This document shows positions 34,676 through 43,800 of a DNA stretch of 64,000 nucleotides, piece after piece (the stretch's first letter is position 1; every line of letters begins with the position of its first letter). The stretch covers positions 248,001-312,000 of the forward strand of contig CAWHVB010000002.1 of assembly GCA_963832715.1 (NCBI GenBank), in the 5' to 3' direction. This DNA is from DATFVA01 sp963832715. Lineage in GTDB: Bacteria; Bacteroidota; Ignavibacteria; Ignavibacteriales; Ignavibacteriaceae. The notes below the pieces were generated by a model. That model searched no databases, was not told the DNA's origin, and was given only the letters and a program-made list of their open reading frames with translations. A program made the translations under genes and the position numbers.

Positions 34676-36529
34676 TTATTTTTTAATTAATTCTTCAGCT
34701 TCATCAAGAAGCATATTCATTTTTTTTGTAACTGCGGTGATGGGTTCGGGAGAATCCATATCGACACCGGCTTTTGCAAGTATATTAATCGAATAATCTG
34801 AACTGCCGGATTTAAGGAAGTTGAGATATTTTTCAACGGCCGGCTGGCCTTCTTTCAGTACTTTTTGTGCCAGTACTTCCGAAGCTGCAAACCCGGTGGC
34901 ATACTGGTAGACATAAAAATTGTAATAAAAATGAGGAACCCTTGCCCAGGTAAACTCTTCCTCCCGGTCGATCACCATTTCCGGTCCCCAGTATTGCTGA
35001 TAAATTTCTTTATACAGCGAACATAAATCTTCGGAGTTCAGAGCCATACCATTCTCTGTTTTCTCATAAACCAGCTTTTCAAATTCAGCGAACATCGTCT
35101 GCCTGTAGAATGTTGAAGTGACATTATTCAGGTACTTTTCGATAAAATAAAGTTTTTCCTCACGTGTTCCTGCCATTTTAATAAAATGTTCAAGCAGAAG
35201 TGATTCATTAAAAGTGGAAGCTACCTCTGCGAGGAATATGGTATAATTTGAATAAACAAAAGGCTGAGTCTTACCTGTATAATATGAATGCATATTGTGA
35301 CCCATTTCGTGACTAAGGGTAAAGACATCATTGAGAAGATCTGTCCAGTTGAGAAGCACATAAGGATGCACTCCGAAAGTTGTTCCCGAAGAGTATGCTC
35401 CGCTTTTTTTAGCCTGGGTCTCGTAAACATCAATCCACCTGTTATCGAATGCGGTCTGCAGCGAATTCAGGTAATTTTCACCAAGTGGTTTGAGGGCATC
35501 AAGAACGATTTTCTTGGCTTCCTCGTACGGATATTTTCTGTCAAAAGTTGCTGGAAATAGAGTAACGTATACATCATAAGGATGAAGTTCTTTCAGGTTG
35601 AGAATTTTCTTCTTAAGTCCTGCCCAGCGGTACATCGGGGAAAGGTTATCGTGAACAGTCTTTATAAGATTATCGTATACTGACACAGGGATATTATTCC
35701 TGTCGAGAGCAGCCTCCCTTGCGCTTTTATATTTACGGGCTTTTGCTTCGAATATATTTGATTTGAGGCTGGCAGAAAATAGTACTGAAAGAGTATTGGA
35801 ATAATCTACAAAGGGTTTGAAGTAAGACCGGAATGACCGTTCTCGGTAATCCCTATCAGCCGAGTACATAGCAGCATAAAACCTTCCGTGAGACAATTGA
35901 GTCTCTTTCCCTGTCTCATCCTTTACAAAAGGAAATTTCATATCAGCATTGGTGAACATCGAGAACACGTTGTAGGATGCCGGCGTCAGTTCACCCGCAA
36001 GTGCAAGTATTTCCTCTTCCTCCTTGGATAAAGTATGGGATTTCCGCCTGAGAAGATCCTCAATAGAATGCTTGTATAAATTCAGTTCCTCGTTTGAGCT
36101 GATCATTCCCTTAAGTTTATCATCGGGTATTTTAAGCAATTCAGGTTTAATAAACGAACTTACAGTCGAAACCTGTGAATAGAGCGATTTGATCCTCTCA
36201 TCCATCGACTGGAATTTTCCTACCCTGAGATCGCTGTCTTTTGCAAGCATTGTATATAAGTACAGGCGCTCAAGCTTAATCCCCATTTCATCATCGAATT
36301 TAAGACATTTAAGGAGCTGTTCTGCACTCTCACCAAGTCTGCCGGCAAATTTTTTATAATTACCGAGATTATCTTTTACGTCGTTAAATTCTTTTTCCCA
36401 ATCCTCTACCGAAGTATATATGTCGGCAAGGTTCCATTTATATATCTCTTCTATATCTTCTCTTGCGGGGAGCGATACCATTTCATCGGTTTCAGAGCAG
36501 AACATTTCTTGGTGTATCAGGTTGCGCAT
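34676..36529 (-). CDS. pepF: Oligoendopeptidase F (M3B metallopeptidase)
   Basis: 617 residues. Zinc site HEMGHNMHSYYTG (about 398-410) with the downstream glutamate in NYTIFLAEVASTFNE; YKWNLADIYTS near the start and the C-terminal SGSSDYSINILAKAGVD are typical of PepF. Cytosolic enzyme that trims oligopeptides. The start at 36529 has a GGGG 9 nt upstream; an alternative Met at 36481 has no ribosome-binding site. First gene of a pair with the IMPDH/GMPR-family gene. Confidence 0.93.
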   Translation of the reverse strand: MRNLIHQEMFCSETDEMVSLPAREDIEEIYKWNLADIYTSVEDWEKEFNDVKDNLGNYKKFAGRLGESAEQLLKCLKFDDEMGIKLERLYLYTMLAKDSDLRVGKFQSMDERIKSLYSQVSTVSSFIKPELLKIPDDKLKGMISSNEELNLYKHSIEDLLRRKSHTLSKEEEEILALAGELTPASYNVFSMFTNADMKFPFVKDETGKETQLSHGRFYAAMYSADRDYRERSFRSYFKPFVDYSNTLSVLFSASLKSNIFEAKARKYKSAREAALDRNNIPVSVYDNLIKTVHDNLSPMYRWAGLKKKILNLKELHPYDVYVTLFPATFDRKYPYEEAKKIVLDALKPLGENYLNSLQTAFDNRWIDVYETQAKKSGAYSSGTTFGVHPYVLLNWTDLLNDVFTLSHEMGHNMHSYYTGKTQPFVYSNYTIFLAEVASTFNESLLLEHFIKMAGTREEKLYFIEKYLNNVTSTFYRQTMFAEFEKLVYEKTENGMALNSEDLCSLYKEIYQQYWGPEMVIDREEEFTWARVPHFYYNFYVYQYATGFAASEVLAQKVLKEGQPAVEKYLNFLKSGSSDYSINILAKAGVDMDSPEPITAVTKKMNMLLDEAEELIKK

Positions 36530-36583
36530 ATTGATAAACCCCTGTCCAGGTTTTAATGATTAAGATATTAATTATTTGTAAAG

Positions 36584-36894
36584 TTATTTAAGATAGATCA
36601 TTTTATGAGATAAAAAAGTCCCTTTAAATTTCAATTCGTAAATATAGATTCCGCTTGCGAGTCCGCTTTGAGCAGGATTAAATGCAACCGAGTAAGTCCC
36701 GGAATTCCTTTCTCCATTTAACAATGTTAATACTTCGTTACCCAGCACATCGTATATTTTCAGAGTTACATTTCCTGTTTCCGGCAAAGTGAATTTTATA
36801 TGAGTTACGGGATTGAATGGATTAGGGTAATTCTGAGCCAGGTTAAATTCCTGAACAGGCTTTCCGGGAATTTCAACCGCGGTGATCAGAGGGA
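36584..36894 (-). pseudogene. Detached T9SS sorting domain of the 36.9-kb gene (-1 frame)
   Basis: Reads, in the -1 frame relative to the upstream ORF, ELIPLITAVEIPGKPV, then NLAQNYPNPFNPVTHIKF and a complete type-A T9SS C-terminal domain (LKIYDVLGNEVLTLLNGE...GIYIYELKFKGTFLSHKMIYLK). Such a domain has no use alone, and no ribosome-binding site serves it. It is the natural end of the protein that stops at 36895; the two frames are separated only by the slippery heptamer. Confidence 0.82.
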
Positions 36895-37659
36895 TTAGCT
36901 CAGTTTTAAACCCGGGATGACAAAACTGCCGAGAGTTAAAAGCGACAAATCAATAGTCTGGGAAGGAGTTAGTTCCTGTACCAGCCAGACATTCTGGGCA
37001 ATCCATTTAGTAGTTTCCAGCCTGATGATTTCAATAGGAATAGGTCCAAACAGGTAACTGACTGTTGTAGCAAGTACGAATTTTTTACAGGTAAATGAAC
37101 CGGCTTCAGTTTGTATTGTTTCATCATTTAATCTTTTTCCAAGGTACTTAAAACGCAGGGGAGCATTCGTGCCTCCCAGGTTCAAAGTGGTATCCTTTGA
37201 AAAAATTGTATATTCACTGTTGACAGATTGATTGAAGCGAAAGACTGAATACCAGTCTTCGAAAGATTGTATAACTCCAAGCAGCGTTGAATCCAGTCCG
37301 ATCGAATCCAATACAGAAACCAGGCTGCCAAGGTTCGAAATTCTAAAATACTGGTAGCCGTCAGTGTTTTCGAAAGAAAAGAATGAGCTGTCTGTATAGG
37401 GCATATAATTTATCAGGTTATACGTACTGTTTTTAGACAACAGCAGGTCAGCATTTCTACCCATAAAATTCGCAGCTACGGCAAATGAATCCACCCTGTA
37501 GTAAGTAAGTGAATCAATTTCATTGTTCATTGAGTCGAGAGGAATAACTTTATAATTCCACCTGTACCCGGTCTGAAGGGGGAAATAATCCTGGGCCTGC
37601 TGTGCAAATACAGCCGTACCCGCAACCGTCAAAAAAATAAATAGTATAATGCTTTTCAT
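36895..37659 (-). CDS. Secreted protein cut off before its T9SS sorting domain by a frame change
   Basis: 254 residues: a signal peptide ending VFAQQ, then an all-beta domain opening QDYFPLQTGYRWNYKV, seen in Ignavibacteria-type secreted proteins of unknown role. It ends GLKLS at TAA (36895-36897). Moving back one base at T-TTA-AAA (36904-36910) would continue in the frame that carries the sorting domain. As written, this product would reach the periplasm but lack the outer-membrane sorting signal. Function unknown. Confidence 0.75.
   Translation of the reverse strand: MKSIILFIFLTVAGTAVFAQQAQDYFPLQTGYRWNYKVIPLDSMNNEIDSLTYYRVDSFAVAANFMGRNADLLLSKNSTYNLINYMPYTDSSFFSFENTDGYQYFRISNLGSLVSVLDSIGLDSTLLGVIQSFEDWYSVFRFNQSVNSEYTIFSKDTTLNLGGTNAPLRFKYLGKRLNDETIQTEAGSFTCKKFVLATTVSYLFGPIPIEIIRLETTKWIAQNVWLVQELTPSQTIDLSLLTLGSFVIPGLKLS
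36904..36910 (-). promoter_or_regulatory. Slippery heptamer TTTAAAA at the frame junction
   Basis: On the minus strand the 0-frame codons GGT TTA AAA place the heptamer in exact X-XXY-YYZ register for -1 slippage; the next -1 codons ACT GAG CTA open the sorting-domain frame, and the 0-frame stop follows two sense codons (CTG AGC) later. Only the motif and register are seen; a downstream stimulatory structure is not obvious. Confidence 0.5.
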
Positions 37660-37765
37660 TTCAAGCTTTTAGTTTTGTGGAATGCATCCATAACATACCG
37701 GATAACCTTTGCAATTTACAGAAATAGAACTTTATTTTCTAAACAAAATGTGTGACTTTTTTACA

Positions 37766-38563
37766 TTATGTTTTTTTTACGTTTAATGCATAAAAAATTA
37801 TACTTACCAGTAATACCAGGAAAAAGGAAGGGACAACATAAGCAGAAATTTCTTTACTGACACTAAAAAATCCGTCCCAATTGCTGTATTCTTTTGCAAA
37901 AAAGATGTTGATCAATGTCCCGGAACTGCTTCCGAACAGCAGGATTATACCCCATAAGGAACTAAAAATAATTACCGCAAACCAGTAAATATTCTGAAGC
38001 CTGGTAACAAAAAATGAAGCAGCCAGGAGCAATAAAAGTATTGCAGCGGCATCTGCCGGATGAAAGGCTGAATTGAACGGAATCAATTCATACCCGAATA
38101 ATAATATCAGTCCGAAGAATACATTAATGTATGCCAGCTTATTTATACGGGAAAAAAGCAGCAGGGTTACGAATAAGAAACAAAGCTGAGGGAAATTCCA
38201 TACGAGATAAAGGGGAAAATCAAATATAGACGACAGACCGAACTCATAAAAATAATCAGGATCACCGGGTTTGATTTTCTTAAGCAGGAATAAAGCAGCG
38301 ATTGTAACAGCCAGAGAAAAAATCACCATTAATATGGGCATAAACTTTTTCCTGAAGCGGGGTTTGCGTAATGCATCGGAAAGCAATTTCAGATGTTCCC
38401 CATCCATTAGAATGAGAAATGGAAGAAGACAGCTTATGTGGAAACGGAATCCGAGAAAAATAAAATAAGTATCGAGTCCAAAATACCTTAAAGTTATTCC
38501 TGCAGCATTTACAAGAAGTATTGAAAGAATAATCCTAAAGAGATTCAATCCGCGGCTCCTCAA
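37766..38563 (-). CDS. Polytopic membrane protein, unknown family
   Basis: 265 residues with about eight hydrophobic helices, a positive loop near residues 60-75 (LRKPRFRKKFMP), and no conserved motif I can place in a known transporter or enzyme family. It ends 3 bp before the DUF2231 gene begins to be read, so the two are likely co-transcribed (DUF2231 first). Confidence 0.6.
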   Translation of the reverse strand: MRSRGLNLFRIILSILLVNAAGITLRYFGLDTYFIFLGFRFHISCLLPFLILMDGEHLKLLSDALRKPRFRKKFMPILMVIFSLAVTIAALFLLKKIKPGDPDYFYEFGLSSIFDFPLYLVWNFPQLCFLFVTLLLFSRINKLAYINVFFGLILLFGYELIPFNSAFHPADAAAILLLLLAASFFVTRLQNIYWFAVIIFSSLWGIILLFGSSSGTLINIFFAKEYSNWDGFFSVSKEISAYVVPSFFLVLLVSIIFYALNVKKT

Positions 38564-38566
38564 ACT

Positions 38567-39040
38567 TCATTTTATCTCTTCTTTTTTCAGAACTGTTCCC
38601 ACGCCATGGTCATAAACCAGGTTACCCCCCTGGTCGCCAGTCCTGTATATAAAAGAAGCTCCAATAATTGCCAGAACAATTAAAAGGTATTGTACAGGAC
38701 CTTTGAATTTCTTCTTAAGAATGAGGACTGTTCTCAAAACAAGCAGTCCGGTAAAATACCATAATGTTATTGTGGCGGATTCCTCATGCTCTGAGATCAA
38801 TCCTGAAGGGATAACAGCACCCTTTGCCTTCCACTTTGAAGCAATATCAGCAGCCTGATTGCCTGTGACTACAGCAGCAATTGCGGTTAAAACGCCAAGG
38901 AAAAGAAACAGGTAGGCAGCCTTTTGAAAAAAATCCTTCTTTAATAAGACACCGGTAATTTCCAGCAGCACATAGATAGTTAAAAAGGCAACAGGAAAAT
39001 GAACTATCCTCGGGTGAAGCTGCGCAAGAAATTCCATCAA
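38567..39040 (-). CDS. DUF2231 family membrane protein
   Basis: 157 residues with four membrane helices and the family signature LHPRIVHFPVAF at residues 7-18, whose histidines suggest heme or metal binding. The end carries GGNLVYDHGVG, also typical. DUF2231 members are often found near heme-copper oxidase or c-type cytochrome genes, but none are present here. Function unknown. Confidence 0.8.
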   Translation of the reverse strand: MMEFLAQLHPRIVHFPVAFLTIYVLLEITGVLLKKDFFQKAAYLFLFLGVLTAIAAVVTGNQAADIASKWKAKGAVIPSGLISEHEESATITLWYFTGLLVLRTVLILKKKFKGPVQYLLIVLAIIGASFIYRTGDQGGNLVYDHGVGTVLKKEEIK

Positions 39041-39075
39041 TGTCCTTCTAATTGTTTCTGATTAATGGTTTTAAC

Positions 39076-39804
39076 TTAATATTTTACCTTATAAAGAAAT
39101 AATCCTTTTGCCGGAACAGCCTCTGAAGCAGCTGACCTGTCTTTCTCATTTATCACCATACTGATGAAATCATTCCCGGTATTATTCTTTAATGCATAGA
39201 GCAATGTACCCGTTATTGACCGTACCATACCATGCAGGAACCTGTCGGCAGATATGTAAAACAGAATCAATCTGTTAGTCTCTTTCCAGCGGGCTTCATA
39301 AATAGTGCAAACTTTATTTTTTGTGTCGGTATTCTTTTTGGAAAACGAACTAAAATCCTGTGTGCCCAAAAGTGCTTCCGACAAATCATTCAGCCGTGTG
39401 CAGTCAATATCATAATGATAAAAATATGAATAATTTTTATAGAACGGTGACTTATAACCTGACATAAGATAAATATAGACACGCTTCTTTGCATCGAACC
39501 TGGAGTGAAAATTTTCGGCGCTTTTCTCCATTTTTAAGATCGAAATGTCATAAGGGAGAATTGAATTCAATGAATAAATAAACTTGTACTGATCAATCTC
39601 CTGCTCCGTCCTGAAATTTGCCGTCTGCCCGAGAGCATGGACCCCCGTATCTGTCCTTCCCGAGCCGATCAAATTCACTTTCTCTTTTAGAATAGTTTCA
39701 ATGGAATCTGTGATTTTCTGCTGGACAGTCATTTGATTTTTCTGGATCTGCCAGCCTGAATATGCTGTTCCGTCGTACTGGATTATAAGTTTATAATTAT
39801 TCAA
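39076..39804 (-). CDS. truA: tRNA pseudouridine(38-40) synthase TruA
   Basis: Makes pseudouridine at positions 38-40 of the tRNA anticodon arm. Family core: YKLIIQYDGTAYSGWQ at the start, catalytic Asp in GRTDTGVHALGQ, and FLHGMVRSITGTLL. I place the start at TTG 39802-39804 because the conserved region begins three residues later. The frame is open further to a TTG at 39888, but the 28 added residues are hydrophobic and not TruA-like. Neither start has a strong ribosome-binding site. Confidence 0.85.
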   Translation of the reverse strand: MNNYKLIIQYDGTAYSGWQIQKNQMTVQQKITDSIETILKEKVNLIGSGRTDTGVHALGQTANFRTEQEIDQYKFIYSLNSILPYDISILKMEKSAENFHSRFDAKKRVYIYLMSGYKSPFYKNYSYFYHYDIDCTRLNDLSEALLGTQDFSSFSKKNTDTKNKVCTIYEARWKETNRLILFYISADRFLHGMVRSITGTLLYALKNNTGNDFISMVINEKDRSAASEAVPAKGLFLYKVKY

Positions 39805-39997
39805 TAAGCTGCTGCGGGTTAATAATATGCAAAAATAACTATATCGGGTAAAAAAACAGAATGCCTTTAAGAGATAAACTTTTACCAATCTTTGTCACAG
39901 AAATGATTTACTGTGACAATAATAATAGTGAAACGTTACGGTAACCAATATTTTGAACCGCGGCAGAAATAAAATACTAACAACCGAGGAGTAACAT

Positions 39998-40147
39998 ATG
40001 TTATGGACTATCTTTGTGATCCTCCTGATATTATGGCTGCTAGGGGTTGTAACCTCATATACACTTGGCGGTTTTATACATATACTGCTTGTGATTGCCG
40101 TTGTTGTATTAATTATAAGATTAATCCAGGGACGAAGAGTTATTTAG
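39998..40147 (+). CDS. Lmo0937-family small membrane protein, 49 aa
   Basis: Starts MLWTIFVILLILWLLGVVTS (first 20 residues), then YTLGGFIHILLVIAVVVLII and a basic end LIQGRRVI: two short membrane helices with a glycine turn. This matches the Lmo0937 family of tiny envelope stress-associated membrane proteins. A clear AGGAG lies 6 nt before the ATG. The lipoprotein gene follows 37 bp later on the same strand, so the two are likely a pair. Confidence 0.85.
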   Translation: MLWTIFVILLILWLLGVVTSYTLGGFIHILLVIAVVVLIIRLIQGRRVI

Positions 40148-40184
40148 AGAACTGAATTTATTAATTAACAGGAAAGGGAAAATT

Positions 40185-40688
40185 ATGAATAAGAACGTTG
40201 TTTTATCGCTTCTATTAAGCGTGTTTATGGTGTTTGTTTTTGCATCATGTTCGAATGATAGAAACCAGGATAACCAGCCGGGAACTAACGGAAACGGTAC
40301 GGCTATGAACGAAAACACTAATCCGAATAATAATGTTAATCAACCGGTTGTGATTTTCAGTTATAATAAGGATTACACTTACGATCAAAGAGATGAACTA
40401 AAAAGCGATCTCAATGATGCAATCGACAATTTGAATGATAAAATTGACAATATGCAGGATAAAGCTGATAATGCCAGCAAGGATACTCAGGACTGGTATA
40501 ACAACAGAATCAAAGAACTGAAGTCTAAGAGAGATAAACTCAAAGACGAAGTTGATAAAATTGATGACACATCACAGGCGAACTGGGATCAGTTCCAGGC
40601 AAATCTAAGACAGGATTGGAATGATGTTCAGACCTCCTGGAATGATATGCTTGATCATATGAAAGCGAATACGAATAAGAATTATTAA
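40185..40688 (+). CDS. Lipoprotein with long coiled coil
   Basis: 167 residues. Signal peptide with lipobox FASC (Cys near residue 22), an Asn/Gly/Pro-rich tether (about 25-55), then one long heptad-rich helix pair (about 65-160: LNDAIDNLNDKIDNMQDKADN..., DQFQANLRQDWNDVQTSW). Similar short coiled-coil proteins are linked to stress response and cell-envelope tethering. AAGGGAAAA lies before the ATG. No enzyme motif. Confidence 0.7.
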   Translation: MNKNVVLSLLLSVFMVFVFASCSNDRNQDNQPGTNGNGTAMNENTNPNNNVNQPVVIFSYNKDYTYDQRDELKSDLNDAIDNLNDKIDNMQDKADNASKDTQDWYNNRIKELKSKRDKLKDEVDKIDDTSQANWDQFQANLRQDWNDVQTSWNDMLDHMKANTNKNY

Positions 40689-40714
40689 TAGTTATTTGTT
40701 CCCTCACACAAGGA

Positions 40715-40784
40715 AGAGGCTGCCTCATCATTGTTCAAAGTCGGATTGACAAGAACAAGCATTTGAATCAGCCTCTTTTTTTTA
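40715..40784 (+). terminator. Rho-independent terminator after the coiled-coil lipoprotein
   Basis: AGAGGCTG (40715-40722) pairs with CAGCCTCT (40769-40776), and eight T residues follow. The loop of 46 nt is long but contains inner pairing. Well placed 26 bp after the stop codon. Confidence 0.6.
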
Positions 40785-40868
40785 TAAGCATTCTTAACAA
40801 TAAATCATCACCTAATGGGAATTAGAAAATGATTTTAACTAATTTTATCCTTTTTTAAGACAGCTTAC

Positions 40869-43800
40869 TTATTTAATTAATATCATCTTGCCGGTCTTTA
40901 TAAATTCTCCTGCTATAATTCTGTATAAATATACACCGCTGGCAAAATTACCAGCATTAAACTGTACCTCATAATACCCGGGATTCTTCGTTTCATTTAC
41001 CAGAGTTTTAACTTCCTGCCCAAGTATATTAAATACCTTTAATTCAACATTCACATTCTTTGGTATCGCATATTTAATCGTGGTTACGGGGTTAAAGGGA
41101 TTCGGGTAATTCTGATATAGCAGGTATTCTGTCGGGATCAGTTCGTCTTTATAATCTTCTACTTTCTTACCTCTTGTCTTAAGCAGATCGCCTACATTTT
41201 TAAGATATTCTGTGACATCCCTGCTTTTATACTTACCTGCAGATTTACTCAACCCATTTGTTGTGTCAACCAGTAAAGCAGTTGTAAAAGCATTTATTTC
41301 ATTATACAGTGCTATATCTGTTCCCGGATTGTTCTGTGCTGTCTGATCAAAGCTGCTGATTGCCTGTTCATACTGCTCCCTTGAGACAGTGCACATATCA
41401 ATCAGGTTATTCAGTGCAAGCAAAATACCGGAATCGGCCACTGCGGATAATTTCCCTGAATAATATTCCCTTAGATTTTCATAACCCCGGGCATTAGCAT
41501 TCTGATATTTCTTAATAAGGTAGAGTTTCGAATACGCTTCAAGACTGTAGGTGCTGTCCTCTGAGCCGGCAATTATCTGTTTATAAATTATTTCTGCAGA
41601 ATTGAAATTATCCGAATAGAAATTGTAATTTGCATCAGAATAAGCACTTTCGATTTGCGAGAGCTGGCCTGGAAGAGTGCCGTCAGCTAAAAGTGTATCC
41701 ACAATACTGCCCGTTGTTGTTTTAAGCACAAGCAGTCCGGAGCCGCCTGCTGAATATGTACAGGGAACAATATCGTAAGGAGTATATCTTAATGAGACCC
41801 CGCTGCCGAACCTCTGAGCAGGGTTATGTCCGTATAGAGGGTGATCTCCCCAGTAGTTGCTGTCTGCCAGAATACTGCTTTGAACGTTTATTCCGTCAAC
41901 TAGTAATGTATGATTATAATTAGGCGGATTATAACGATCATCTGCAATTGTATTACAACCTTTTGAGAGCTGGATATTAGCTCTGTTTATATAGATTTCC
42001 GGATCACTCAGTAATGCCCCTCCCACTCCGTTTTCATAGATATTATTATAACCCGAAACTGGATAGGTAAGACCTCCGGCAACTCCTTTGTCCAATTTTG
42101 GATTTGATCCCGTGCTGATATATACTCCATAATTCTTATTATTGTGAATCTCATTCTGAGCGAGGTTAGGCGAGGAAGAATTAGCCAGTTCTACACCATA
42201 AAAGTGACCGCTTATTTCATTTAATCTGTAATTTCCGCTGCTTGAAACGGATACTATCCCCGAACCGGGATCTGGCAGACTAGTTGATATATAATTTTCA
42301 AGGATGTAAGGATTAGCTACCTGGCTTAGATAAATTCCAATGGGATTTTCAGCAGAAGAATTGCTTGTAATTACTGAATCGTTCCGGATAGTAACAGAAC
42401 TTCCATTGGTAAGGCTGATACCATATGAGGTAAAATCAATAATTCTATTATCTGATATAATCGGGGAAAAGTTGTTAAATTGATTAATGCTAATCCCTGT
42501 TGAACAATTAACAATATCATTATCTAAAATTTGCAGAGATAAATATGAAGCATTCTGATTATTTATCACTATTCCTGTACTGCAGTGATCGACATTGCAT
42601 CCTGAAATCAGAATATTACTTTCAAGAGACTTAATCGGTGGCGATTCCTGATCTGAACTGATTTTTGAATTTATTCCGGTGCTACTTCCACTTATTGTGC
42701 ATCTGGAAATTGTTATAAGTCCATTATTGAATAGATTAATCCCTCGTAAACCGATCACCGAAGAAAATGAAATTGTGTTATAATCAATTATCATTTCGGG
42801 AATTTCCTGCAAATCAATGGCAATTGGTGAATAATTAAGAGGACCAACAAAATTTATATCACAATTTGAAATCTCGGCTGTTGATAACGGAGTATTACCA
42901 TATAGATAAATTGATAATCCCCGGTAAGGATTACTGAAAACTGAATTGGTGACTTTTAATGCTTTTAATTCAACCTCAGTGGAAGTAAAACGAACAGCCA
43001 ATCCACCGTTATTTACTATGGTATAATTCACAATAAGCGAATCCCCATTGCTGAATTCAATCTGTTTTTGTGAAGATTCAAAGTTTATTTCCACATTGTC
43101 GGCTTCTGTTCCCTGTGATATCATAGTCCCTGAAACCTGGATGGAACTCTCATCATTTAGGTTAATTATACTTCCAGCTGTTATTAATAAACTTCCCAAA
43201 ACATCCAGAGATGAATTATTGTTAAGTTCCAAACCCTCAGATCCCTCAATAGTTAATTGTCCATTAATTATAAGTTTCGATTCGTCATTAAAAACCATAT
43301 TATTGGTCATTATCAGAGCCGCAGTTCCATTTACATATAATTTTGAATAACCATTGAAATTTATTGTGGTATTATTTTCAAGTTCAAGCCTTCCATATAC
43401 CTTTAAAGAAGCGTTACGTCTGAAGTTTAAAATCGAACCGGAACTTACTGTAAGAGTAACATTTTGAGGTACGATTATACTGCAATCATAATCTCCTGAA
43501 CCAATCGTTGTGTTGCTTGAAATAATGTTATTTTCGCAATTATATATCCTGGTTAAGGGATCACCTACTACAACATTTCTCCACGCTAAATACGGCATCC
43601 CTTGCCAGGCTGCATCTATTTGGTTATAACCGATCGCATAGTAAGGAAAATATACTTCATCCGATATTACACCATCCCCTATAGGTTCCCAGGAATGTCC
43701 CGCGCCTCCTGTCCCGCCCTTCAGTAGGAATTCCGTCATTAGACCTTGTCCTTGAGGCCTTAATGTGCCGATACTATAGCCGTTATAGGATTCATAAGTG

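Noticed and set aside
39805..39888. Extended start for TruA at TTG 39888
   Set aside because: The 28 added residues are hydrophobic and unlike TruA; the conserved fold starts right after TTG 39804.
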